In this document: piece by piece, positions 11,951-24,685 of the stretch | Layout: the number at the start of each line of letters is the position of its first letter | Numbering within the stretch: the stretch's first letter is position 1 | Source: Allium sativum | Lineage: Eukaryota > Streptophyta > Magnoliopsida > Asparagales > Amaryllidaceae | DNA length: 64,000 nucleotides | Assembly: GCA_030737875.1 (NCBI GenBank) | Contig: CM060922.1 | Coordinates: 759,635,603-759,699,602 of the forward strand | Reading direction: 5' to 3' | Notes under the pieces: model-generated | Told to the model about the DNA's origin: nothing | Seen by the model: the letters and a program-made list of their open reading frames with translations, nothing else | Database searches by the model: none | Program-made: the position numbers and the translations under genes

Positions 11951-12570
11951 GGATGTGCAAATAATCGAATAAATCTTTACTTGTATAGTTCATGTATATT
12001 TCCTTGTACATTGTTCTAGTATGTTTATTTTTTGTAGTTATATGCAAATACTTACCCTACCTGACACTGGAACCATTATTAAATCTATCTTTCTTTATTA
12101 CTCATACATCCTAATAATTACATCGCTCATTGGACTTTATGTCTGGCTCACTCATTTTCTTCCTTTTTCTTCATCGCCAGACCTGCAGTGTGGAGGTGAT
12201 TAGTTTATATTTTTCGGATAATCATTCTTAGAGACTTATTCTTATTGCTAGTGTAATCATCTTCTGTTTTATCTTATTTCTTGATTGTACTGTCGGCTAT
12301 TTTATGGATATTCATGTCATTGTACTCTGATTTGTGACTGAGTTGTTATTTTCATAAGACATGGGGTAGTTTATGATTTGATTGAAATAAAAAAGTGGCT
12401 GTTGCAATAAATGTTATATTTTAGCTTTAAAAATATTTCCACTATATTTATTAATTTATGTCTTGTGAATCTTAGTTTATGTGATACATGCCTTTATACT
12501 TGTAATGTTTCACATTTCTTATCATGACCCTACGTTTGTGGAATGTTAAGGGTTGCGGGGTATTTATTTT
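11950..12570 (+). mobile_element. 3' end of an old Gypsy 5' LTR
   Basis: Contains the U5 signature of the 7874-9120 copies (TTGGACTTTATGTCTGGCTC near 12128, CGCCAGACCTGCAG, a TTTTAGCTTT block, GTTAAGGGTTGCGGGGTATT at the end). It is followed at about 12572 by TTTTTGGTACTGGATCTTA, a plausible decayed form of the TTTGGTATCAGAGCTTA primer site. The gag-like pseudogene downstream supports reading it as a 5' LTR. Its 5' boundary is not resolved. Confidence 0.5.
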
Positions 12571-12599
12571 TGGTACTGGATCTTAAGTTTACAGGATTC

Positions 12600-12999
12600 C
12601 TAAAAGAAATCTATTTAAAGAAAAATATTTTTTTCAAAAGAAATTAGATTTTCTAATCAAAGGAAAATTTTGAAGATAAAAGTATATCCTCTCAAGTCAA
12701 GTACAACCTTCTTTTGATTCCTTCGAAATCTTAAATCATCATTCGAAACCTTAAATCTCTATCTTATCTCTTGCGCAATATGTTGGGACCCCAAATCTTC
12801 CTGAGGGTGTCCTTGTTCCAGGTTGGTTTTTGTTGAAACCTTGAGGCCATGAAACCAGCCAATAAGTAAGAGCATGCATAAAGTTCAGCATCCACTTTTG
12901 TGGTTCCTCTTAATCCACTTACATCTATCGAATTCCCTAAGCTTTGTAAGGATTTCTCGAATCTTAGCAATAGATCTTTCTTGGGAACGAAAACTTTTA
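12600..12999. other. Degenerate leader between old LTR and gag remnant
   Basis: No readable gene. It lies between the presumed decayed primer site and the first recognisable gag text, as a Gypsy 5' untranslated leader would. A minus-strand frame at 12764-12970 has no recognisable features. Confidence 0.35.
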
Positions 13000-14259
13000 T
13001 AGAGGCTTATACTTAGCTGAGGGGTACAGAGCGGGTTTTTGGATTATTAGAGCTCAGGGATTGTCGGAGAGTTCAACTGGCCACTTGGCAGCTAATTCAG
13101 AGACCTAATCGAGAGGAGGCATCTTATTAGTGAGAGATAATCAAGGCGGAGGGTAGAGATATTGATTGGACCAAATTCAGAGACCTAATCGAGAGGACAT
13201 TCTTGTCATAGGATGAGCAAGGTATGCAATTAGAGTTTTTTGTTGGATCAACGCAAGACGATCTTACTCTAAAGTAATATATCAATCACTTCTATAAGCT
13301 GTCGAGGTTTGTGATGAATCTAGTTAGTACTGCTCATAAGAAAGCTGTCAAGTTCGCGAGAGGATGGAACCAACCTCTTTAAAGGTCGGCGGTAACACAT
13401 ATAACCATGAGGGAGACATTCGAGTGATTAGTGGAAATGGCTCTTACGCATGCGGACCCAAAGGAAAAGGTTAGAGACGGTAAAGAGAAAGTTTCCAAGT
13501 CTGCGAAAGAAAAGAAAGGCAATAAAAAGAATACTTAGGGACCTTACAATCGGAAAATCAAGAAGTATATCAAGTGTCATGGTTGTGGACTAATGGATAA
13601 TAATATCTAGGATTATAAGAAGACTGCAATGAAAGGAAAGTGATATAATTGCGAGCAGTTCACACATATTAGTAGAGCTTCCCTCTAGAAGATAGAGCGG
13701 GGACTAGTGCATCGATGGCCCAAATACAGGCATTAGAGGAAGCTCTCTCTGATCTGTCTACTGGTGAAACAAATAGAGGTAGGAAAGTTATGGTAAAAGC
13801 TTTGATTTCTATTTTCGACCTTCCACTCTTATTCTATTTGATTCAGGAATATCCTATTCTTCTATCTCTAATTCTTTGGTCAATTGTTTGCACTTGGACA
13901 TTTCTTTATTCATTGATCCAATTGTTGTTTCAAACCCCATAAGTGGTTTTGTACATTTTCCTATGATTTTAGGTTTGAATTCTTTTATATTAGGTGTTGT
14001 GCTTGGTTGTGGCGCCTATGTATTGGGATTCTTGGGGTATGGGATGATCTTAGGGATGGATTAGCTAGCTACGTATGGGGATATCTTGAACTGGGAAAGG
14101 GTTGTTACATTAGTGACATGTAGTGGTTGGACCTTCAAAATTTCTCGCGTTCCATGGGGGTCAGTCATGCTTTGTTTTCTTTATCCTTAGATTCATCTAT
14201 CAACAATATCGATTCAGTACCCATATTGCATGAGTTTTCGGATGTGTTCGAGGAGGTGA
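13000..14259 (+). pseudogene. Decayed Gypsy gag-protease, truncated at the start of RT
   Basis: Translated in shifting frames, this stretch gives fragments typical of plant Ty3/Gypsy polyproteins. There is a capsid C-terminal segment (HFYKLSRFVMNLVSTAHKKA near 13286-13345). A broken CCHC knuckle follows (CHGCG near 13577). Then comes a protease C-terminal part (YSFISNSLV near 13858 and MILGMD near 14042, followed by ATYGDILNWERVVTL). Last is the linker before reverse transcriptase (VPILHEFSDVFEEV, 14216-14257). Several stops and frameshifts interrupt it. It ends abruptly where the X LTR begins at 14260, so the RT, RNase H and integrase parts lie beyond the nested insertions or are lost. GGTGA at 14255-14259 is the candidate target site. 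It is the oldest coding remnant in the window judging by decay. Confidence 0.75.
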
Positions 14260-17200
14260 TGTAACAACCCAGAATTTTGGTGATTATTTATTTAATTATT
14301 TAATTAGGTCCCAAAAATCGAATTTTTGTAAACGATGGATTTCGACCATGAAACTTGCACCATTGCATTCGTTATAGAATTCTGGTCAACTTTCATGTTT
14401 GGAGTTTAGCGAACAGAGTCTGTATGAAAAGTTACACTCGAAATATGAAAACGGATGGAAAATAAATCAAGAGAATCTTTAATTTTATAATACCAATAAT
14501 AACCGGTCCTCACTGGTCTAAATCGATCTAGAGCGGTCGACCTTAGCGGTCGACTCCTCTGGTTGAAAATGCCTAGTGATGGCCAGGTTTTTTGAGAGCA
14601 TTTTTTATATATAAATCTTATAAATGGGACGACCTCTATTACATTTAATCTAATAGTCTAGGGCCATTCCAACCTCTATGAATAAAGGGTTAAACCCCTT
14701 TTTTTGCACAAAATTCTAAAAGCAGTAGCGAAGCTCTGCCATTTCCCTCTTCTTCTAAATATCTTCTAAATCAAATCTTAACATATAAAAACTAAATAGA
14801 CATAGATTGAAGAGAATTAGAATTATATTCTTGTGCAAAAGAGATGGTGTTACGAATAGGCGTTCTTCCATTCATATCTCCTTCCTCTTTCCTATTTACT
14901 CGTAGATCTACAAATGTAAAAGAATCCCCTTTTTGGAATAATTGTAGATCTATAGGATTTTCGGAATTGTAGGCCTAAAGGTTTATTTAGATTTAGATAG
15001 CTTTCAGGTGAGTGGAAAATTATATACATCATTTATAATAACTTAATTAACTCATTTGTGTAGATCAGCATCATATACCTAAAAGTTTATCAGATTTGTT
15101 TATTGTTTTGACAAATCTGAAAGAATAGGTTTTGGTTTGAATATCAAAATTTGTAGGCCTAATTTATTTATTATATTATTGCCTAGAGTTGTATTTAGAT
15201 TTTGTTGTAGTTAATGTATACACCTTAAATATGGAAATCAGTCCTGAAATCATTGTCAAAATTGTAGCTTCATTCCACATCCTTAGTTTTGGTGTTGATT
15301 TGTGGTTTATGTAAATTTAGATTAAAATATATGCCTATTTGTGTTCGATATCGTTCGGGGTTTTACTTGGTCATTGCAGAAATGCCTTTTTTTATTTTAA
15401 TAAAAAAGACATGGTTTCAAATTAGCAAGAAATATGTACAAAACGACTAGGAAGAGAAGTGTAAATTTACATGTATTTGTATGTAGTTTACAAAAATCAT
15501 TTAAAAACATATATTTCTTACTTCTTGTGATTTGAAATATGTTCATATCCTCTTTTCAATTATTTTGGATTTTTGTTACAATAACTACGGTAATTAACCT
15601 TATTTTAAGACATTGAATCTTAAACAATATTAAACATAAAAAGGTTTGTTTAGTCGTTAGTTTGGACCAAAACATAAATAGTTAATAATAAATAAATAAA
15701 ATATAGTAATTACATTAACTACGCTTGAATATATATATATATAATTGTATCTATCCAAACCTGCGTAAATATATTGTATTATAATAAATGTTTGTTGATA
15801 TTGTTGTGAGTTTGAATAGTTTCCGTTTTTATGGACATGTATAAGGAAATATAATCCATAATAAAAGGAACAGGTATTATGACTGTTATAACAATAAATG
15901 GATTTTATTTGCTATAAATAAAGTCATAAATAAAGTAACGAATATTGTAACCATCTTTAATTAGGGAAAATAAATAGGATAAACATGCCTAAATGGTTAC
16001 AATTAGAATTGTGTTTAGGAATAGAGATTGTAACTCCAATTAGGAAAGCAAATAAATAACAACTTACAAATACATATATGTATATAAACAAGAAGTAAGC
16101 AAAACTAAAGTAATATAGAAAAGTTAAAGGAGTTACAATAATTAGATTAGAATACTAAAATGCGACTGATGTAAATAGAATAATAGATGCCTTAGGAAAA
16201 TATGACTGTTAGTATCAAAAATGGCATATAATGGGTTAATTGATGCCTTAGGAAATATGACCGTTAGGGTCATTAGTTGTTGGTAAGCTAATTAATAAAA
16301 TAAAAGTAATAGAAAAGGGAATTAATAGGGATTGATTAACGTAGCAAATGCTAAGTCCAATAAGTAAATCAATAAATAAATATCCTAAGATAGGAAGTTA
16401 TAAGTTTTCAGTTAATCTAGAATTGATATAAAGATTGGACTTAGTATGCTAATGATGCAAGGTCAGTTGCGTTATTTAACAGAAGTACACTTCCCAACAG
16501 TTGGATATATGTACAGCTGATGTGAGATATCATTAACCATAGGAACTTATGACGATAGTTAATTATGTAACGAGGAATATTTTCTAAAAGAAGATTTATG
16601 TCAAGTGTGAGGTACTCGCGTCCTGTCCCAAAAGAAGAACCTTAAAAAGGAAATAATTCACAAGCGTATCCGGCTTTGGCATAAAGGTATTAAAGTAGTT
16701 AGATCAACCCCAAAAAGGGAATTAAGCGATCACGTAGCTCACCTTCCCGTAATCAAGAAGTATTAAATGGCTATTGGTATGAGATTGGTAATCTCTGCGT
16801 CTGTCCACTTCCTTTAGGTAGTAAGTGACGGGGGTGAGGGTCCTCCTTGGGATTCGGTGTTAAACGATCGGTCTGGAGGTACTCAAGGTATGCCTATCCT
16901 GCTGGAAGTATTAAGTGACTATGGGATTATCTAATAAGGCTAGCTAAATAGTAGCATGAGGGTGGCCGGGGAAAGATCATAAATGGCAAGATGTCGTCAC
17001 CCTATCCTGAATGTAATAAGTTGCTGTGTACTATCTCTCATCTTAAGCGGGGAATGGTTTTATGCGTGAATGGTGAAAGCTTTGAATTAGTAGGACTTAG
17101 TAGCTAACGTCCTCTAACTTATGTTAGCGTAGGACAAACCACTAAATAAGGTATTAAGTGATCTATAAGTTTGCCTTAGGTCTTAAGTGATCGAAAGAAT

Positions 17201-17856
17201 CCACCCTTACCTTACAATGGTAGCGAGGTCTTAAGTGGCAATCTAGAAAATAATTAACCTCCTTATGTGGTAGCAAGAAGTTAGTTGCCCGTCTCTTAAT
17301 TTTTAGAAATCAGATAATTGTGGTTTAAAGGCTTCATACTTATGCATAAATATATTATCTCAGTATTGCGATATCGTTAGGTGTGGAATACTACTTTGGG
17401 TTTGGTGGTCAATTGTCGTACATAAATCTTTACAAGGTTAGGTTTGAATTACTAACCTTGTTAAACATATGTTTTGGTTCTGACTAAACGGGATACATAT
17501 GTGTATTGTAGACAGTGTTATACATTTTCTACTCACCAGGGCTTGCTGTTCCAACCTCCCTCCTCATAACAACTCTCAGGTTTATATCTGCGAAGACAGA
17601 TCTTGCCAAGTGTTCAAGTTTGGTTTTCGGTTCTCGTTCTATCATGCTCGATATCGATGTGGTGGTATGTTTTAAGGTAGTCGCTCAATCGGTATTTGTT
17701 ATCTTATTTGATTTCAGCTAATAGTTGGTTTTATTTTACTTTGACATTGCTCATGTTCTTTAATTGCAGGTACTAGATATATACTCTTTGTGCTTGGATG
17801 GGTTTGAGTTTCTATTTTTGCCGAAATTCAGGCTCGAAAAAGTGTAGGGTGTTACA
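14260..17856 (+). mobile_element. 5' LTR of the X element (LARD-like)
   Basis: A 3597-bp LTR starting TGTAACAACCCAG and ending GGGTGTTACA, directly followed by a PBS. A second copy of its start lies at 34206 (TGTAACAACCTGG, then AATTAAGTCCCAAAAAT). Both share the GTCGAC-type cluster, the TATA position, a TTAGATAGCTTTCAG block (about 14993) and TTTGTTTATT...GACAAATCTGA text. The region 16600-17300 has loose repeats built around ATTAAGTGA/GTATTAA. No coding capacity. Confidence 0.85.
14671..14700 (+). promoter_or_regulatory. Decayed TATA box of the X 5' LTR
   Basis: CTCTATGAATAAAGGGTT here aligns with CCTATAAATAAAGGGTT at 34614-34630 in the 3' LTR. The 5' copy has TATG in place of TATA, a change expected to weaken it. 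Confidence 0.5.
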
Positions 17857-17858
17857 TT

Positions 17859-17870
17859 TGGTATCAGAGC
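17859..17870 (+). other. Primer binding site, initiator-Met tRNA type
   Basis: TGGTATCAGAGC, two bases after the LTR end GTTACA. This is the standard plant Gypsy PBS complementary to the 3' end of initiator Met tRNA. Confidence 0.9.
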
Positions 17871-18400
17871 TTAGATTTAGACGATAAGAGAAATTAATAA
17901 ATTAGGATTAGTGAGAGAATGTATTCAAATTTTTTCTACTTTTCTTTCATCCTTCTTAACTCGATGTTAACTATTTTGATTATGAGTTAGTCATGGGTCT
18001 ATTTATAGGTTTAAAACGACTAAGAGTTAGAAAATTTTCAAGTTTGAGTATTCGAACAACCCCAATTTACCCCACGATGCATTCATAGATTTTTGTTTTG
18101 AAGAGCATGAGGGTGAAATGCAGTGAATTTCATGGATTTGAGCTTGTTTCTTGGACAAAAAGCTAGCTACAAATGAGATAGTCACGATTTCTTCTTTTGT
18201 TTTCATTTGGGAGTTCTAGTCAATAACCTTTTCTTGGTCTTGAATAGAAAATTCACGTTAACGTGTCGTCATATTCCAGAAGTATAATTACGAGATATAC
18301 TTATTAGATGTTTTTTCGTATGAATCCGGATATTCTTTTGATAGAATTAAACATTTTTGTCCTTAGTCCTGTGTTCAGAGAAATTACAATTTTTGAAACT

Positions 18401-18405
18401 GTTTT
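18401..18405 (+). repeat. Left target-site duplication of the Z element
   Basis: GTTTT immediately before the LTR start; the same GTTTT follows the other LTR at 30809-30813. A 5-bp duplication is standard for Gypsy integrases. Confidence 0.9.
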
Positions 18406-20293
18406 TGTAACGACCCGACTTTTCGAACCTCGAAAGTCGACACTAAATACATCCACGGTATTCGTGTGCCAAACATCCAAGTGCCGGAAAGTCGAATTGT
18501 TGGGTAAAAAAAAAAAAAGTAGAACAAGGAAGAAAGAACAGAATATCAGAATCTCACAGCGGAACGGAAATATATAATATCAACATAGTACAAAGGGTTA
18601 CTCTGAATAAAGGAATTTCAGAGTTACAATAACCTAAGTACCATAATCAGCCTGGACAGTTATAAATGCCTGTCCGCACAATGCTGATATGTACATAACT
18701 AATACAGTACAACTGAAATAGAAATAGGTAGATAGATAATGGAAGCCTCCAGCTCGTCTTCCGAATTTTAAAGCATCCAAAGTAAAACCTGCCATACTCA
18801 GCCTACTCGAAGGAGTACGTGAGGATTTTAGGGAAAACAAAAACCAAGCGTCAGACATCAGTCTGGTATGAGAAAACTCAAGATTGCATGTAACAATATT
18901 GAGTGGACCGTGCAGATAACCGCTCCGGTTTTCCCCTCAAAAGAAACCAACCATTTATTAAGTTTACTATAGTTGTATTATAGATAATGTCTAGGGTGTA
19001 GAATATAAATAAATCACATAGATGGAATGGTTACATTGGTTACATTCGACAACTATTAAGTGTACAAACAAAACCGCTAAGGTACGTTCGTATATTGGAT
19101 TTTCCATCGGAGATCTCTCAATACAGATCCAAACTCCATGCACAAGGGTCAGAAAGTACCTCCGAGCGTCGCATATCTCTAGATAAAATATACCATAAGG
19201 TAAACACAACTGGCCCACGCACGAAACACCGAAGTGCACCACGTGGAACTAAATATATCCAACTCCCGCGCGCAACTTCGAGGAGCTCCCGCACGATTCG
19301 ATATAAGCATACACTAGATATGGAGTCAATATATCCTGCCATAGGTTAGCGAAACCTCAGATTGTGCTCCTACTCTGTTTTTAGCCATATCCGATGTCGA
19401 GGTTTCGTTCGGCATCTTTCACACGAGTCTTCATCACTCGAACATAACACGGATCCCAAATTGGATTCCTACTTCTCGAACAGATCACGAATCACTACTT
19501 TGATCCGAGCATCACGAGAAGTTTCCCAACCTTCATATAGATTCACTTTTCTTCTTCAACCGCTTCCAAAACGTAGAACTCGTACTCTAGTTTTGAAGTG
19601 GTATTCGATGAGTAAAACACTTATCGATCCCGGACTCTTCAAAACTAATCGATGAATTTCCGGTTAACTCAATTCCGGTTCTTTCAAAAGTAAGTGAATG
19701 CTAGAGACGTTTCATACCAACACTCCTCCCGGGGGGTTCTCATTGGTATGGAATCGTGAAGCTTTCCCGATACTTCTTAAGTTATAATGGTATAGTTTGA
19801 TGGTCGACTAATCGACTATCTAGTCAAAACAATAGCTTATAGAAACCATGGTTCGTGCACTTAACTCGTTCTCGACATTATCAACTTAACTATCCCTTGG
19901 TCAAGAGTGAGGCCAGGTAAGTTAGAGCACTGGTTGCATATCACCCCTTGCCTAGACACCCCATTCTTGACACTCACAGATAGATAAGCCTACTCGTCGG
20001 CTTATTAGAATTAAGCACAGTATCCATGATATTCAATAAACAAGTAAGTAATTAACATGGTTAACACGTTTCCAACATTCCCAACCTATCCATTCCTCGG
20101 CCAAGAGGGAAGCCGGTAGGTTAGAGCTCTATTTCTCCGTCCCTACTCGACATCAATCTTAACTCTCACAAATAGATAAGCCTACTTCGTTGGCTTATTA
20201 GTGTTAAGCATTATCAGTTACCTTTTTATTCTAATGACTTAATCATGACGAGGTTTAGCAATTCATAGCCCTTTTCTAACCTTTGTTTTATTT

Positions 20294-20505
20294 GGAAAGA
20301 TATTTTATAAGAAGATATTTGGAAGATATTTAGAAAGAAGATATTTTAGAAGAAGATATTTTGAAAAGAAGATATTTTGAAAGAAGATATTTAGAAAGAA
20401 GATATTTAGAAAGAAGATATTTTGAAAGAAGATATTTAGAAAGAAGATATTTTAGAAGAAGATATTTTGAAAGAAGATATTTAGAAAGAAGATATTTTAG
20501 AAGAT
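20294..20505 (-). repeat. Short tandem repeat (GAAGATATTT-type) in Z 3' LTR
   Basis: Units of about 15-17 bp, AAGAAGATATTTAGA and AAGAAGATATTTTGA variants, repeated ~13 times. One strand is rich in A and G. The matching array in the other LTR is shorter and differs in unit order. Minus-strand frames reading SKYLLSKYLL are an artefact of the repeat. Confidence 0.9.
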
Positions 20506-21405
20506 AAGACCATTTACATAAATTTAAAGAACATTTACAATACTTAGAAATCCAAAAATCAATGTTAAACGGGTAGTTTTGCACTAGTGAAGTTTTGGTC
20601 ATTTTTAAGGGGTTACTTAGCATTTTACTATTCAATCACTTCAAGGTAGTAAACATACAAGTAAAACAAGATCTTATACGATATGAAATTACTAAATATG
20701 TCATTACAAAGTTCATACAAAGTGTTGAAAACACAACAATTCAAACTGCATCTATAGCGACTATCGCTATAAGTGCACTTTCAAGTTCAAGTCCACAATA
20801 TGTCAATTCCATACTAATCCTTATGTGCTTTGTTTCAAGTCCATTCCACTTGTTATACAAGTTAATTCAAGTCCAAATCCAAGTTCATTCAATTCCATTT
20901 CAATCCATTAACATGGATTACATATGTCACTTACTTTTAAAGTAAGAATCAAGTTAACATTTTTAACATAAGTTACCAACATTCAAGCAACTTTAACAAT
21001 AGTTAAAAACATACAAAAGATTTATGTTCGCTGTCCTAAATAGTGAGTAAACTCACCTTAATCCTTAGCAAATCCAAGATCCAAAATAAGAATAAAGATC
21101 CAAGAATAAGAATAAAGATCCAAGCTAGCAACCTCCTTCCTTTCCTTGCTTTTCCTTACTTCCTTCCTTATATAGCTCACGAACAAAGATGAAAATTGAG
21201 AAAGGCTTGGATTTTTCAACTTCTAACTTGCTAGAAGGTCTTGTAATGGTATAAGAAGGCTACACTCAAAGTTTGAGTTGATTTGGAGTTGGTTTGAATA
21301 TAGTTTGAGAAAGTTAGTAAGGAAGAGGAAGAAGATGAAGATAAGCCATTAAAAGCTTCACTTTTGCTTAGGAATTTTGTGTAAGAAAGAAGGAGGTATA
21401 CCCCT

Positions 21406-21416
21406 CCTTATATAGG
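21406..21416 (-). promoter_or_regulatory. TATA box of Z 3' LTR
   Basis: On the minus strand CCTATATAAGG, followed by GGGGTATACC and a purine-rich leader. A second CTATATAAGG lies ~240 bp downstream near 21168-21177. Core promoter role inferred from consensus and LTR location. Confidence 0.6.
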
Positions 21417-22245
21417 AAAAGGAAGGCGGATGAGAAAAGACCAAAATGCCCTTAAAACCCTAATAGTAATTATGATAGATGGGATAGTGTGTAAGGGAAG
21501 TGAAAGGTGTGTAAGAGATGGTAAGTTTGCTTTTTCAAGTAAGCATTCATTTGTATACATATAAGAATCTTATATGCATACACTTAGGATATTTTCTAAA
21601 CTCTTGTTGTGACTAATTATGCTTACATATATATGTGTATATGCATGTATGTGAATACATACACATATATCAAACAACGTTGCAACGATATGAAACAACT
21701 TCTATTCAACGATAGGATGTGAATTTGGAAGTCTAATCTCGATCATACTATTAGTTCTTTATAAAATGATTTATTCAAGTAAACAAAACTTGGAAATAAA
21801 TCCATTAACTTATTTAAACAATTAAAACAAGCATATTCAAATTATAAAGCACTTATTTGAATACTTAAATACCAAAATACAAAAACTTTCCTTAAATGCT
21901 CATTTTTATAAAATGATGACATCATCAATATAGTTAGCCATAAATATGAAAAATATTTTTATTTGCTAATTACTTTTCTAATGAATAACTAGAAATTCAT
22001 TTAAATTTTCAACAACATTTGTTGAGAAAATAGCTATATATAAATAAAATGGCTTTCGGTCACATTTTCGACATTTTTCCAAAAAATATATTTTTTAGAA
22101 CATTTTTCTGAAATGAGCCAAGGATCATTAATTATTAATGAAAAGATGTTTAACATGGTTATAAAATCACATTTACAATATTTAACAATATTCCAAACTG
22201 TTACAATATTTGAAGATTAAGTGTTCAAATTTCCGGGTCTTTACA

Positions 22246-22259
22246 TTCTCCCCCACTTA
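22246..22259 (-). other. Polypurine tract of Z element
   Basis: Minus strand AAGTGGGGGAGAA-type purine run directly before the 3' LTR start TGTAAAGACC; it primes plus-strand DNA synthesis in LTR elements. Confidence 0.9.
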
Positions 22260-22396
22260 AAACATTTCGTCACCGAAATTCAAACAAGAATGAAAAATCA
22301 AAGAAGATAGAATAACAAGATGCATATATAGATCACTTCCAAAAACTATATACAAACTAAAAACCAAAAGACATACGATACTAAGATAAGAAACCC

Positions 22397-23446
22397 TTAG
22401 TCTAAGATCAATTCTGGATAAGACTTCCTCAGATTTTCCTCTGTTTCCCATGTACAATCCCGAGCATCCTCACTCCATTGTACCTTGACTAACTTCACAA
22501 TATTAGTCCTAAGTTGATTTATATCTCTATCAATAATTCGAACTGGTTGTCTCAATATAGTCAAATTCGGCTCCACTTCCAAGTCTTCTTGTTGCGACGC
22601 TTCTACTATCATTGAGGGATCATGCACATACTTACGCAAATGTGATACATAAAATACATTGTGCACCCCTGATAGCCTAATTGGTAACTCGACTCTATAC
22701 GCGAGTGTACCAATCCTTTCTAGAATTGGGAATGGTCCAATATAACGAGGAGCTAACTTCCCAGCCTTTCCAAACCGAACTACACTTCTCATCGGCGAAA
22801 CTTTTACAAATACAAAGTCTCCAACTGCAAATTCCAAGTCTCTACGCCTTTCATCTGCATAGCTCTTCTGTCGATTCTGTGCTTCCTTGATTCGCTTCTG
22901 AATCTCTAAGACCTTATCTGATGCTTCTCGAACCATATCTGGCCCAAGTACAAGGCGATCTCCAGATTCTATCCAACATGATGGAGATTTGCAAGGCCTT
23001 CCATACAATGCTTCAAAAGGTGCCATCCCAATGCTGGCTTGATAACTATTGTTGTATGAAAACTCAACAAGTGGTAAGTGATCTTCCCACGAACCTCCAA
23101 AATCTAAGATGCATGCCCGAAGTAAATCTTCTAATACTCGGTTCACCCTTTCTGTCTGCCCATCAGTTTGTGGATGGTAAGCGGTACTCAAACTGAGCTT
23201 GGTCCCCAATGTATCATGCAATCCCTTCCAGAAATGACTTGTGAAGATTGGATCTCTATCACTCACGATACTACTTGGAATGCCATGAAGCCTAACTATC
23301 TCCTTAATATACAACAACGCCAAACTAGAAGCAGTCCTTGTTGCCTTTACTGGTAAGAAGTGCGCGCTCTTGGTTAACCGATCTACAATAACCCATACAC
23401 CTTCATAACCTCTCCTCGTCCTAGGCAACCCATCAATAAAATCCAT
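22397..23446 (-). CDS. Z integrase core and chromodomain (349 aa)
   Basis: Integrase catalytic core: MDFIDGLPR (first Asp), a central VSDRDPIFTSHFW (second Asp) and AYHPQTDGQTERVNRVLEDLLR (Glu region), giving the D,D-35-E type triad. After the core come GRPCKSPSCW and the VSPMRSVVRFGKAGKLAPRYIGPF GPY/F-like module, then VHNVFYVSHLRKYVHDP. The C-terminal VKVQWSEDARDCTWETEENLRKSYPELI is chromodomain-like; in chromoviruses this targets insertion to heterochromatin. It is continuous with the upstream fragment except for one TAG. The end is a normal TAA at 22397-22399. Confidence 0.93.
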   Translation of the reverse strand: MDFIDGLPRTRRGYEGVWVIVDRLTKSAHFLPVKATRTASSLALLYIKEIVRLHGIPSSIVSDRDPIFTSHFWKGLHDTLGTKLSLSTAYHPQTDGQTERVNRVLEDLLRACILDFGGSWEDHLPLVEFSYNNSYQASIGMAPFEALYGRPCKSPSCWIESGDRLVLGPDMVREASDKVLEIQKRIKEAQNRQKSYADERRRDLEFAVGDFVFVKVSPMRSVVRFGKAGKLAPRYIGPFPILERIGTLAYRVELPIRLSGVHNVFYVSHLRKYVHDPSMIVEASQQEDLEVEPNLTILRQPVRIIDRDINQLRTNIVKLVKVQWSEDARDCTWETEENLRKSYPELILD

Positions 23447-23458
23447 AGAAATCTGATC

Positions 23459-24685
23459 CTATTTCCACTTAGGAATCTCGAGTGGCTGAAGTAGCCCGGC
23501 CGTCTTTTGATGACTACCCTTCACTTGTTGGCAGTTTGCACACCTACTTACAAATATAGAGACATCCCTTTTCATGCCCTCCCACCAAAATGTTCGCTTC
23601 ATATCTTGATACATTTTAGTTACCCCTGGATGTATCGTTAATCGTGAATGATGGCTTTCCGTTAGAACATCCTGCCTGATTCCATTAACATTCAGAACAC
23701 ATAATCTACCATTCATCCTCAAAATTCCACGGTTATCTACTTCGAATCCGGGCCATTTCTCTAGAGCAATATTCTCACTTACCAACTTAGCAGTCCTGGC
23801 AAGATGAAGATCTCTAAGCTGATTCTCTTCGATACGACTAATCAAGGTTGGTCGAACTTCTATATTTGCCATAACTGCATATATTCTACTGAGCACGTCG
23901 ACTACAACATTAGCCTTTCCTGGGGTATACGTGATGTCTAGATCATAGGCTGCAAGAAACTCCAACCACCTTTGCTGCCTCATGTTCAAGTCTTTTTGCG
24001 TAAAAAGATATTTCAAGGATTTGTGGTCCGTATATAACTTGTACTTCTCACCTAAAAAATGATGCCTCCACATTTTTAATGCAAACACAACTTCTAATAA
24101 CTCCAAGTCATGAGTCGCATACCTCGTTTCATGTGGTTTGAGCTGACGGCTCGCATAAGCAATAACTCTCCCATGTTGCATCAACACAGTACCTAACCCA
24201 GTTCCACACGCATCGGTGTAAACAGACAAACCTTCACCTCCATCTGGCACAGTAAGGACAGGAGCACTAGTTAACTTTTCCTTAAGCTTTATGAAGGCTT
24301 GCTCGCACTTCTCTGTCCATACAAATTTGATATCTTTCTTCGTCAGCTTTGTTAAACAAGAAGCGATCTTTGCGAAATCCTGGATAAACCTTCTATAATA
24401 GCCAACTAGACCCAAAAAGCTTCTAATATCTATAGCGCTTTCTGGCCTTCTCCAGTCTTGAACAGACACAACCTTCGCAGGATCAACAGAAATACCTTCA
24501 GTAGAAACAACGTGGCCCAAAAATCTAACTTCCGAACACCAAAAATGACACTTCGAGAATTTTGCCTTCAAAACATTGTCCCTCAATGTTTCTAGTACTA
24601 TCCTCAAATGGCATGTATGTTCTTCCTCGGTCTTAGAGTAGACCAGAATATCATCAATGAATACAAGAACAAACTTATTCAACAC
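23459..24685 (-). CDS. Z RT C-terminus, RNase H and integrase zinc domain (408 aa)
   Basis: Opens with the RT catalytic motif FIDDILVYS (residues 9-17) and the RT thumb ([15 protein letters not shown]). RNase H follows with [10 protein letters not shown] near 157 and the [25 protein letters not shown] stretch near 219. Then comes [14 protein letters not shown], and the integrase HHCC zinc domain (HHSRLTIHP ... CANCQQ) near 345-390. It stops at a TAG after PKWK, where the paralogue has tryptophan. It is preceded by a frameshift from the RT middle fragment. Confidence 0.92.
   Translation of the reverse strand: MLNKFVLVFIDDILVYSKTEEEHTCHLRIVLETLRDNVLKAKFSKCHFWCSEVRFLGHVVSTEGISVDPAKVVSVQDWRRPESAIDIRSFLGLVGYYRRFIQDFAKIASCLTKLTKKDIKFVWTEKCEQAFIKLKEKLTSAPVLTVPDGGEGLSVYTDACGTGLGTVLMQHGRVIAYASRQLKPHETRYATHDLELLEVVFALKMWRHHFLGEKYKLYTDHKSLKYLFTQKDLNMRQQRWLEFLAAYDLDITYTPGKANVVVDVLSRIYAVMANIEVRPTLISRIEENQLRDLHLARTAKLVSENIALEKWPGFEVDNRGILRMNGRLCVLNVNGIRQDVLTESHHSRLTIHPGVTKMYQDMKRTFWWEGMKRDVSIFVSRCANCQQVKGSHQKTAGLLQPLEIPKWK

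Larger units (their letters stand above)
17857..18405 (+). mobile_element. X element interior, part 1 (non-coding)
   Basis: Begins with the PBS and a leader with TTAGATTTAGACGATAAGAG. No gag start or other recognisable frame. It is interrupted at 18405 by the Z element; the interior resumes at 30814. Confidence 0.75.
18406..22245 (-). mobile_element. 3' LTR of Z element
   Basis: 3840 bp. Bounded by GTTTT on the outside and by the polypurine tract on the inside. Aligns end to end with 26979-30808. Frames of 74-97 codons on both strands are repeated in the two LTRs only because the LTRs are copies. Confidence 0.95.

Noticed and set aside
18991..19655. Frames of 83-97 codons identical or nearly so in two places (also 27563-28227)
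   Set aside because: The identity reflects the two LTR copies of one recent element, not protein conservation.
20330..20635. SKYLLSKYLL repeat peptide
   Set aside because: Translation of a short tandem repeat in an LTR.
22681..23356. Plus-strand frames opposite the Z integrase
   Set aside because: Antisense shadows of the minus-strand pol coding sequence.
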